Shown in pieces: positions 7,524-13,038 of a stretch of DNA of 23,658 bases. Position 1 is the stretch's first letter. Every line of letters starts with the position of its first letter. The stretch is from Candidatus Pacebacteria bacterium UBA6188 (GTDB lineage Bacteria; Patescibacteriota; Microgenomatia; UBA1400; PJMF01). Made by a program: the position numbers and the translations under genes. The notes beneath the pieces are model-generated. The model searched no databases, was not told where the DNA came from, and saw only the letters and a list, made by a program, of their open reading frames with translations. The DNA lies in assembly GCA_002422765.1 (NCBI GenBank), contig DITI01000010.1, positions 1 to 23,658 on the forward strand, given 5' to 3'.

Positions 7524-9325
7524 TACAACTCTCCATCGCTGAAACCTCGTTGGCGATAATATTCCTTAGTGCCGATGGCAGAAATGACTGTTAATTTTTG
7601 AAACTTGTGCTGACGACTGATTGTGGCAGCTTTAGCGATCAGGCGCCTGCCAAAGCCGAAATGCTGGGCTTTTTCTGATGGTTTCTGACCAATGCCGAGA
7701 CTGCGACCATAAACGTGAATTTCGCGGATCATGGCTGCACCATCTAATTCAGTAAAAACTTCATTTCGTTTGGCTTTAGGCAAACTGAGACGTAAAAAAG
7801 CCAAGATTTTATCTTGATAAACAAACTGCAGAAACTTCTCAGTGCTAACTTGAGTTTGATAGCTTTTAATTTTTAACTTAATCTCTTTAGCTTCAAATTT
7901 TTGGTTGCGAATTTCGCGAGCGCGAATGTCTTGCATCTTTTGACTGGTGGTTTTAACGTGAGCTTCGGCGATTTGGCGGAAATTGCTTTTTTTATTACCA
8001 ACCACAATGTCTTGAGAAGGAATATCGCGGATCATGCGGGTGATGCGACAATATTCAGGTGTATGAGTGAGAGTGAAGCTAGTAATTTCTAGAAGTTCCT
8101 CATGAGTGTAGGGTTGCCAGAGTCCTTTTTTGTAATAACGCATCAATTCGGCGGTTTCAATTAGTGAACAAGGATAAATTTTCAACTCGTCGGGGCGAAA
8201 ATCTTGGTCTTTGAAGAGTTTGGCGAAATCTCGCTTGTCTTTGGCGACGGTGCCGCCGTAAAGATTGGCCATGAAATGAATGTGGAGTTTAAAGCCTGCT
8301 TGGCGCAGAAGCGCGAAAGCGCGACGCACCGTCGCCACATCATGACCACGTTTATTTTTGCGCAAAATTTCATCGTCTAGTGATTGGATGCCAAGTTGAA
8401 TCTTGGTCGCTCCCAACCTTCTAATGTCTTTAATGCTCTGAGGGTCGATTTCATCTGGTCTAGTTTCAATGACTAGGCCAACACAGCGTTGTGGAGCTGT
8501 TTCATTAATGTGCTGCTCTTTTTCTAGCTCTTGCCAAGTGGCTCGCTGATATTCAGTGATTCCGAGTGCTTTTTCTGGCTCCAGATAATATTTAGTAATG
8601 AGTTGATTGTAGTTGTCTTTTCCCTGAGCATCGATCTGCTCACCTTTAATTTGCAAGCTCACCATGCTTTCTTTATTTTTTTGAGCATCATTACTCAAAA
8701 AAGCTTTATTTTTCCATTTTTTTTGATTTTCTCCGAATTGTTTTTGAAATTTTTGGTATTTTTCGACAATTTTTAGGCCATCATTTTTGAGGCGAAATTG
8801 ATTGATGGCGCGAAAACATTCCTTAATAAACCAAATCTGGTAGGCTTTGGGATAAGCAGTCCAAGTGCCACCCAAAATAATAAGTTCAACTTTCTCTACA
8901 CTATGCCCCATTGCATATAGAGCTTCTAAACGATTGGTGGTTTGCAGGTAAGGGTCAAAATAGTTTTTTTCAGCACGCTGGGCACCTGGTTCATCGGCTA
9001 AATAGCTTTTGGGCATGCGCAAATCATTGGGACAAAAAATACATTTACCAGGACAAGGATAGGGTTTAGTCAAAACAGTCACCGGTGCCACCCCAGAGAT
9101 AGTGCGCACTGGTTTCATGAGAATTCTCTCAACCAATTGAGGCTTAAACTTTGACAAGCCCTGAGTACCAGCTAGTTGTTTGTAGCTTTCAATAATTTCA
9201 GTATAGCTAAAATGAGTACCGTCGGTTTTACGGTATTTTTTGATTAAGCGCAGCAAATCTTCAGTTTTACGCTGTAGATTGGCTTCCAAATCCAAGAGTA
9301 GTTTGATGATAGTTTTTTGGTTCAT
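7505..9325 (-). CDS. elp3: Elp3-like tRNA uridine-34 carboxymethyltransferase (radical SAM plus acetyltransferase)
   Basis: A 606-aa protein with both domains of Elp3. The radical-SAM part has the CPGKCIFC cluster motif (C91, C95, C98), followed by DEPGAQRAEKNYFDPY, GHSVEKVELIILGGTW, and CVGLVIETRPDEI ahead of LGATKIQLGIQSLDDE, all conserved across Elp3. The C-terminal acetyltransferase domain (about 450-606) has REIHVYG, the acetyl-CoA loop QHFGFGRRL, and a closing IGTKEYYRQRGF. Elp3 uses SAM and acetyl-CoA to install carboxymethyl on wobble U34 (cm5U) of tRNA. A Lys/Gln-rich insertion at about 190-265 separates the two halves of the radical-SAM domain. Elp1, 2, 4, 5 and 6 are absent, as expected for stand-alone prokaryotic Elp3. 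The gene is divergent from a Trm9-like methyltransferase that could act on its product. It overlaps the P-type ATPase gene by 19 bp at the stop codons. Confidence 0.93.
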   Translation of the reverse strand: MNQKTIIKLLLDLEANLQRKTEDLLRLIKKYRKTDGTHFSYTEIIESYKQLAGTQGLSKFKPQLVERILMKPVRTISGVAPVTVLTKPYPCPGKCIFCPNDLRMPKSYLADEPGAQRAEKNYFDPYLQTTNRLEALYAMGHSVEKVELIILGGTWTAYPKAYQIWFIKECFRAINQFRLKNDGLKIVEKYQKFQKQFGENQKKWKNKAFLSNDAQKNKESMVSLQIKGEQIDAQGKDNYNQLITKYYLEPEKALGITEYQRATWQELEKEQHINETAPQRCVGLVIETRPDEIDPQSIKDIRRLGATKIQLGIQSLDDEILRKNKRGHDVATVRRAFALLRQAGFKLHIHFMANLYGGTVAKDKRDFAKLFKDQDFRPDELKIYPCSLIETAELMRYYKKGLWQPYTHEELLEITSFTLTHTPEYCRITRMIRDIPSQDIVVGNKKSNFRQIAEAHVKTTSQKMQDIRAREIRNQKFEAKEIKLKIKSYQTQVSTEKFLQFVYQDKILAFLRLSLPKAKRNEVFTELDGAAMIREIHVYGRSLGIGQKPSEKAQHFGFGRRLIAKAATISRQHKFQKLTVISAIGTKEYYRQRGFSDGELYQFLTL

Positions 9326-9335
9326 TAGTCGAAGC

Positions 9336-9364
9336 TTTATTATAAGCTATAGTTAGCTTAAAAT
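9336..9364. promoter_or_regulatory. Overlapping divergent promoters for elp3 and the Trm9-like gene
   Basis: On the minus strand TATAAT (9339-9344) ends 14 nt before the elp3 ATG (leader about 7 nt). On the plus strand TAAAAT (9359-9364) ends 10 nt before the methyltransferase ATG at 9374, with TTTATT (9336-9341) as a weak -35 at 17-bp spacing. The plus -35 and the minus -10 share bases, so polymerase binding on the two sides should interfere, coupling expression of the two genes. Confidence 0.45.
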
Positions 9365-9373
9365 ACGCTCTAG

Positions 9374-10171
9374 ATGAAGGAAAAAATAATTGCCAAGCTA
9401 AACGAACTAAATGGTCATTTTTACGATCTTTCTGGGGCTGATTTTAGTGCAACGCGTAATTTTTCTTGGCAAGGTTGGAATCAGTTATTGCCTTTTTTTA
9501 AAAAAAAACTGAGCTCTCCTTTTTCACGCATTTTAGATTTGGGTTGTGGCAACGGACGTTTGTTGGAATTTTTACAGATTCATTTGGGTCAAAAATTTAC
9601 TTATTTAGGCTTGGATAGTTCTCAGTCTTTACTGAAAATCGCTAAAAACAAATATCCTCAAGATGATTTTGCACACTTTGATTTAATTCAAGAATATCTA
9701 AATGATGGTCAAATCAAACTTCCAAGTTCAGAAAAATTTGACTTGATAACTCTTTTTGGTTTAACTCATCATCTTCCCTCTTTTGCTTTGCGCAGGCAGT
9801 TATTTAGTGATTTAAAAAAATATTTAAATAAAAATGGCTTGTTAATTGTCAGCAATTGGCAGTTTGCGCTTGAGCCAGAGCGCTTTGAGAAAAACACTTT
9901 AAATTGGTCAAGCATTTGGCGAAATCATCAGCTTGGAATTATCGATCGACTGAAACTTCTTTATTTATATATGAATTTAGAAAAGCAAGATTTTATTTTA
10001 GATTGGCGCAAGGGCAAACAAGCCGGCCAAGTGTTTCGCTACTGTCACTTTTTAGCAGAAGTGGAAATGCAAAGCTTAACTAATCAGACTGGTTGGCAGG
10101 TAGTGGCTAGTTTTTTGGCTGATGGCAAATCAGGCAAACTGAATCAATATTTCGTTTTGCAAGCTCTTTAA
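9374..10171 (+). CDS. Trm9/ALKBH8-like SAM-dependent tRNA methyltransferase
   Basis: A 265-aa class I methyltransferase: motif I ILDLGCGNGRLL (53-64), acidic LGLDSS (78-83), and HH at 132-133 within FGLTHHLPS. Four features match the Trm9/ALKBH8 methyltransferase group rather than generic methyltransferases: the N-terminal FYDLSGADFSATRNFSWQGW (compare the YEAIAPHFSNTR...W pattern of Trm9 as I recall it), the THHLPSFALRR segment after motif IV (Trm9: IHHFSTRERR), LLIVSNWQF at beta5, and the late DWRKGK...VFRYCHFLAEVEMQSL (Trm9: VPW...RFYHLYKKGELEE). In eukaryotes this family methylates cm5U34 to mcm5U34 with Trm112 as partner. The gene is divergent from elp3, which would make cm5U, and is followed by tRNA-Gln(TTG), a classic substrate. 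The assignment rests on pattern memory, not a search. No Trm112-like gene is visible. Confidence 0.72.
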   Translation: MKEKIIAKLNELNGHFYDLSGADFSATRNFSWQGWNQLLPFFKKKLSSPFSRILDLGCGNGRLLEFLQIHLGQKFTYLGLDSSQSLLKIAKNKYPQDDFAHFDLIQEYLNDGQIKLPSSEKFDLITLFGLTHHLPSFALRRQLFSDLKKYLNKNGLLIVSNWQFALEPERFEKNTLNWSSIWRNHQLGIIDRLKLLYLYMNLEKQDFILDWRKGKQAGQVFRYCHFLAEVEMQSLTNQTGWQVVASFLADGKSGKLNQYFVLQAL

Positions 10172-10265
10172 AAAAGAGCGGTTAGATATTATGCTAAAGC
10201 ATCTTTGACCGAGCTTTGCGAGGGAATGTCCGAAGTGGAGACGGAGGACGCACTTCATTTCAATG

Positions 10266-10354
10266 TCTGAAATTCACGCAAGGTATCTTTCGTACCTACT
10301 GCTTTTTGCAATACGTTGCATTGCAAAAAGACAGGGTCCGAAATATAATAAAGC
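10266..10354 (+). repeat. Dispersed promoter-hairpin repeat, copy 1
   Basis: About 89 nt, homologous to 15965-16048 on the opposite strand. Shared blocks in order are TCTGAAAT, ATCTTTC-TACCT, a hairpin rich in CTTTTT/AAAAAG, GGGTC-GAAATATAATA and AAGC. In this copy the hairpin is CTTTTTGCAAT (10302-10312) with ATTGCAAAAAG (10320-10330), perfect over 11 bp, extended by CTG/CAG with a bulge. The right arm supplies a -35 (TTGCAA, 10321-10326) which, with a 17-bp spacer, leads to TATAAT (10344-10349). The promoter reads toward tRNA-Gln, whose first base is 19 nt past the -10. Confidence 0.75.
10321..10349 (+). promoter_or_regulatory. tRNA-Gln promoter within the repeat
   Basis: TTGCAA, 17 bp, TATAAT. 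The -35 lies inside the right arm of the repeat's hairpin. The predicted start near 10356 gives a 12-nt 5' leader on the tRNA precursor. Confidence 0.65.
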
Positions 10355-10367
10355 CCTCTTAACAGAT

Positions 10368-10438
10368 TGCCCGATCGTCTAATGGCAGGACAGAGGCCTT
10401 TGAAGCCTTTAATCTTGGTTCGAATCCAGGTCGGGCAT
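10368..10438 (+). tRNA. tRNA-Gln (anticodon TTG)
   Basis: A full cloverleaf can be drawn: acceptor TGCCCGA/TCGGGCA, D-arm GTCT-loop-GGAC, anticodon stem GAGGC/GCCTT with loop CTTTGAA (anticodon TTG at 34-36), 4-nt variable loop, T-arm CTTGG-TTCGAAT-CCAGG, discriminator T. U1-A72 is typical of bacterial tRNA-Gln. CCA is not encoded, since TCAAAT follows, so a CCA-adding enzyme is needed. The wobble base U34 makes it a potential substrate of the neighbouring Elp3 and Trm9-like enzymes. The 3' end is reused as the left arm of the terminator hairpin. Confidence 0.95.
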
Positions 10439-10479
10439 CAAATAAAACACTCGCGATTAGCGAGTTTTTTATTTGATGC
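10435..10479. terminator. Long bidirectional terminator hairpin after tRNA-Gln
   Basis: Arms GCATCAAATAAAACACTCGC (10435-10454) and GCGAGTTTTTTATTTGATGC (10460-10479) pair over 20 positions with one mismatch around a GATTA loop. The GC core CTCGC/GCGAG followed by TTTTTTATTT is an intrinsic terminator on the plus strand; the A-rich left arm makes it work in reverse too. The first four bases are the last bases of the tRNA. Confidence 0.85.
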
Positions 10480-10552
10480 TCACAATTGGATGAAAACAAT
10501 TTGGTTCGTGCCATCAAGTTTGCGAAGCAAACCTGATTAATACCCGTAGGGT

Positions 10553-10569
10553 GAATCCAGGTCGGGCAT
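10553..10569 (+). repeat. Duplicated 3' end of tRNA-Gln
   Basis: GAATCCAGGTCGGGCAT repeats tRNA positions 10422-10438 exactly (17 bp), 131 bp downstream. The bases before it (including small hairpins GTTTGC-GAA-GCAAAC and ACCC-GTA-GGGT) cannot form the rest of a tRNA. Such a partial 3' copy is what tRNA-targeting integrases leave as the second attachment site, but no integrase gene lies between or beside the copies. Confidence 0.7.
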
Positions 10570-10626
10570 ATTCACTTCTCATCAATTAAAGTTTTTTTAA
10601 TGAGTTAATTAATTAGAACTTTTTCT

Positions 10627-10635
10627 TGATATAAT
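10627..10635 (+). promoter_or_regulatory. Consensus extended -10 promoter for the PQ-loop-like gene
   Basis: TGA-TATAAT, a perfect extended -10, ends at 10635; the ATG is at 10643, a spacing of 8 nt, so the transcript should begin at or next to the start codon. A TTG in the same frame at 10637 would lie upstream of the transcript and is therefore disfavoured as the start. Confidence 0.6.
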
Positions 10636-10642
10636 TTTGGCA

Positions 10643-11224
10643 ATGTTTAAAATGGTTGTTGGAGCAATTGCCATAGTTTTAACTTTGATCGCTTACGTTC
10701 CTTACATAAAAGATATTGTTGTGGGAAAGACTAAGCCCCACATTTATAGTTGGATTTCTTGGTTTTTGACTGGAGGAATTGTTTTTGCGCTACAATTATC
10801 AAATAATGCTGGATCAGGAGCTTTTGTTACCCTTGCTGCAGAATTAGCATGTGCTTTAGTTATTTATTTGACCGTAAAACACAAGGTTTCAAGTAAAATA
10901 ACCAATACAGACAAAGCATTTATTTTGTTATCGTTGATAGCTTTAGGTTTTTGGCTCATTGCCAAACAACCAATCATTTCAGCAATTTTGCTAACCTTAA
11001 CTGATTTGCTGGCTCTTGCCCCAACCATTCGAAAGTCATGGACAGCTCCGCATTCAGAAACACTATCTTTTTATTTTTTAAACATTTTGAGATTTGGGTT
11101 GGCAGTTGTGGCCTTAAGCAATTACACTGCTGTCACCGTGCTTTATCCAGCAACTTGGTTCATGGCAAATGCTTTGTTCGTCTGTATGTTGGTTTTTAGA
11201 AGAAAGACTTTGAAAAAAGTTTAA
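10643..11224 (+). CDS. SWEET/PQ-loop-like integral membrane protein
   Basis: A protein of 193 aa from the ATG at 10643, almost entirely hydrophobic with about 6-7 membrane segments. It appears to be an internal duplication: AYVPYIKDIVVGKTKPHIYSW in the first half and ALAPTIRKSWTAPHSETLSFY in the second share the pattern P-x-I-(K/R)-(D/K)-followed by a short polar stretch with K/S-x-P/T and S-W/F. This proline-centred turn after the first helix of a triple-helix bundle recalls the PQ-loop/SemiSWEET fold, whose members transport sugars or other small solutes. The family and substrate are inference. It is the first gene of a co-directional run to 13037, but the following genes appear to have their own promoters. 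Confidence 0.6.
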   Translation: MFKMVVGAIAIVLTLIAYVPYIKDIVVGKTKPHIYSWISWFLTGGIVFALQLSNNAGSGAFVTLAAELACALVIYLTVKHKVSSKITNTDKAFILLSLIALGFWLIAKQPIISAILLTLTDLLALAPTIRKSWTAPHSETLSFYFLNILRFGLAVVALSNYTAVTVLYPATWFMANALFVCMLVFRRKTLKKV

Positions 11225-11249
11225 ATAAAAATTTCTCATATAGTCCTCA

Positions 11250-11278
11250 TAGACATACAACTTTACTACGGATATGCT
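11250..11278 (+). promoter_or_regulatory. Sigma70-type promoter for the small membrane protein gene
   Basis: TAGACA (11250-11255), 17 bp, TATGCT (11273-11278). The -10 ends 9 nt before the ATG at 11287, predicting a leader of about 2 nt. Confidence 0.5.
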
Positions 11279-11286
11279 GATTAATA

Positions 11287-11592
11287 ATGAATTTAATCTC
11301 ATATCTTAGACAATTTAGAATTGGAGGATTAGCAATTTTTGATTTGGCTATCTCATACATTGGGATATATTTTTTTGCACCATTTTTATCAAAAATATTT
11401 AAGAAACTTGGCCTAATAATTGGCCCAAAAGAATGGTTGTGGCTAACTTTGCCAATTGGGGTGATTGTGCACTTATTATTTAAACAAAAAACGGCACTCA
11501 ATGACATGCTCTTGAATGATGGCAATTATCTGGTGAAGATTATTTTAATACTCATGTTGTATATGGGGTTAAAAGGTATAAGAAAGAAGTAA
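11287..11592 (+). CDS. Small hydrophobic membrane protein, unknown function
   Basis: A 101-aa protein that I do not recognise as a named family. Three probable membrane segments are visible: about residues 12-34 (GGLAIFDLAISYIGIYFFAP), 46-64 (GPKEWLWLTLPIGVIVHLLF) and 80-97 (YLVKIILILMLYMGLKGI), with basic residues on the loops (SKIFKKLG, FKQKT) and a basic C-terminus GIRKK. The coding frame is convincing because a -35/-10 pair at correct spacing ends just before the ATG, and the base usage resembles the neighbours. It sits 62 nt downstream of the PQ-loop-like gene. No catalytic motif is seen. Confidence 0.65.
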   Translation: MNLISYLRQFRIGGLAIFDLAISYIGIYFFAPFLSKIFKKLGLIIGPKEWLWLTLPIGVIVHLLFKQKTALNDMLLNDGNYLVKIILILMLYMGLKGIRKK

Positions 11593-11624
11593 AAAAGAAC
11601 ACTCGGATGAAGTGAAAAATATAT

Positions 11625-11652
11625 TTGATGATTGGATTAGGGCTGTTATACT
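11625..11652 (+). promoter_or_regulatory. Promoter giving a leaderless 2H-phosphoesterase mRNA
   Basis: TTGATG (11625-11630), 16 bp, TATACT (11647-11652) preceded by TG (extended -10, TGTTATACT). The -10 ends exactly 7 nt before the ATG at 11659. Confidence 0.6.
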
Positions 11653-11658
11653 TTAAAC

Positions 11659-12342
11659 ATGACTTTCCATCAACAACAGCAAGTTCAAGTTATCAATCAA
11701 ATTGAGCAAAGCATTTCGCAGAACTCTTTAAATTTTTCTACAGTGGCGCCAGTTGATGATTTTGAAAATGATTCGAGAATTTGTCTGACAAGCCTGCATT
11801 TTCCAAATCAAAAATTGATTGATGATGTGCAAAAGATCATTTATGAACTAAAAAAAGTTGAGCCAAATTTTTATTACTATCCTTCGCAGTCACTGCATTT
11901 AACCATCAAAAACATTCGAGTTATCAATAATCCTCCCAATTTTAATCAAAGCGATGTGGAGAAGGCGCAGCAAATTTTTGGAGAAGTTGTTCCCAAGTAT
12001 CAAAAATTTAAAGTTTATTTTTACAGACTTTTGCTGTTTCCCAACAATCTCGCTTTAGTTGGTACTACTGATCCAGAGCTAGATAAGATCGTTTTAGATT
12101 TGGATGAGAAGTTGAATAAAGCTGGTGTTCCAGATGACAAGAAATATAATAATGAGCGTTATTTTTTCAGCAACATGACTCTGGCAAGATTTGGTCGTTT
12201 GAGTTCTAAATTCGATTCCAAAGTAAAGGAATTGTCAGCAAAAATTGAACTCGATCCGTATGAGGTTGACTCTGTGACACTTATCTCAGGTAATGCTGTT
12301 TTTAAAAATCCAAAAATTATTCAAAAATACAATCTTTTATGA
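11659..12342 (+). CDS. 2H phosphoesterase-like (LigT / 2'-5' RNA ligase superfamily) protein
   Basis: A 227-aa protein. The first half has SLHLTIKNI (HLT at 80-82), the expected first H-x-T/S motif of the 2H superfamily, preceded by a LTSLHFPN strand. The second motif, normally H-x-T-L-A-R, reads NMTLARF (172-178): the flanking residues are intact but the catalytic histidine is Asn. Members hydrolyse or form 2'-5' or cyclic phosphodiester bonds in RNA or nucleotides and act with both histidines, so this protein is either inactive, a binder, or has altered chemistry. It carries an N-terminal extension of about 35 residues. The gene overlaps the next by 4 nt (ATGA), suggesting that the two products function together. 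Confidence 0.75.
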   Translation: MTFHQQQQVQVINQIEQSISQNSLNFSTVAPVDDFENDSRICLTSLHFPNQKLIDDVQKIIYELKKVEPNFYYYPSQSLHLTIKNIRVINNPPNFNQSDVEKAQQIFGEVVPKYQKFKVYFYRLLLFPNNLALVGTTDPELDKIVLDLDEKLNKAGVPDDKKYNNERYFFSNMTLARFGRLSSKFDSKVKELSAKIELDPYEVDSVTLISGNAVFKNPKIIQKYNLL

Positions 12343-13037
12343 TAGAAATTATTGACCCTTCATTTTTAACTGAACAAATCAGGCAAATCATCAAATCCAA
12401 AAATTGGTACTCTCTCACTGAGAGTGGCAGATTTTTATGGCAAAGAAGTGTGGAGTTAATGGCTGAAATGATTAGTTCAGAAATTAGCCCTGTTTCACCA
12501 GAGATAATTAAAGAAATCATTGAGAGTTCTTTTGGCCCAGAATCTCTCTCTAAAGCTGGAGATGAATGTTTTGTAGATTGTCTCTTAAGAATTGATCCGG
12601 CCACTATTTTATGGTCGGAGGGAGATTTGGAGTGGCAAAAAACTAAAGCAACCAAAGCTGGTTTGCTTGATCGACTAGGCTTAATACCCCAGTTAATTGC
12701 CAAAGAAAAAACAGCCGCGCTCAAGGATATTGTTTTATCTTTAGCTGGGCAAATGGGAGAACAAGTTTGTGTGGTAGTAATTGATGATAAGGAGAAAAAT
12801 TTAACTCATGCAATGAGCTTGCAGGATCAATTTGCTGAGCATGGTATTTTAATCAAAACTTTTCAACTCAAACTTAGTGATGTTGGGGCAAATCCAGCTG
12901 CTTGCTTGGCCTTTATCAAAGCAATTCAAGAAAAAAACATTAGGATTGTGGTCGATATGGATGGAGTTTTAGTTGATACCGATAGTGTATTGTCCCAGGC
13001 AGTTCCTCCCAAGTTGGCAAAGGTTTTAACTTTTTGA
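12339..13037 (+). CDS. HAD-like protein with motif I at the C-terminus (possible circular permutation)
   Basis: A 232-aa protein. Residues 1 to about 80 are helical and cap-like. Then HAD elements appear in the wrong order: ILWSEGDLEWQKTK (90-103, motif II-like Ser), lysines at 123-129 (motif III candidate), and CVVVIDDKEKN (144-154, motif IV-like DD). Finally IRIVVDMDGVLVDTDS (201-216) is a textbook motif I (D206, D208), which normally opens a HAD protein. It ends 17 residues later. Either the fold is circularly permuted, with the motif-I strand added at the end, or a second HAD domain has been cut off. Unusual length and position make a specific substrate impossible to infer. It is translationally coupled to the 2H-phosphoesterase gene, and its stop lies 1 nt from the stop of the convergent HAD gene. 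Confidence 0.65.
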   Translation: MIEIIDPSFLTEQIRQIIKSKNWYSLTESGRFLWQRSVELMAEMISSEISPVSPEIIKEIIESSFGPESLSKAGDECFVDCLLRIDPATILWSEGDLEWQKTKATKAGLLDRLGLIPQLIAKEKTAALKDIVLSLAGQMGEQVCVVVIDDKEKNLTHAMSLQDQFAEHGILIKTFQLKLSDVGANPAACLAFIKAIQEKNIRIVVDMDGVLVDTDSVLSQAVPPKLAKVLTF

Positions 13038-13038
13038 G

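Larger units (their letters stand above)
10172..10367. other. Intergenic region with structured segment and promoter-hairpin repeat
   Basis: Non-coding. The first part contains ATGCTAAAGCAT (a short palindrome) and two crossing complementarities: GTCC (10228-10231) with GGAC (10246-10249), and GAAGTG (10232-10237) with CACTTC (10251-10256), which could form an H-type pseudoknot. The second part is copy 1 of the dispersed promoter-hairpin repeat, which appears to supply the promoter for tRNA-Gln. Confidence 0.5.

Noticed and set aside
10480..10569. A second tRNA downstream of tRNA-Gln
   Set aside because: Only the last 17 bases match a tRNA; there is no 5' acceptor strand, D-arm or anticodon arm.
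10637..10642. TTG start two codons upstream for the PQ-loop-like gene
   Set aside because: It would lie between the -10 box and the predicted transcription start.
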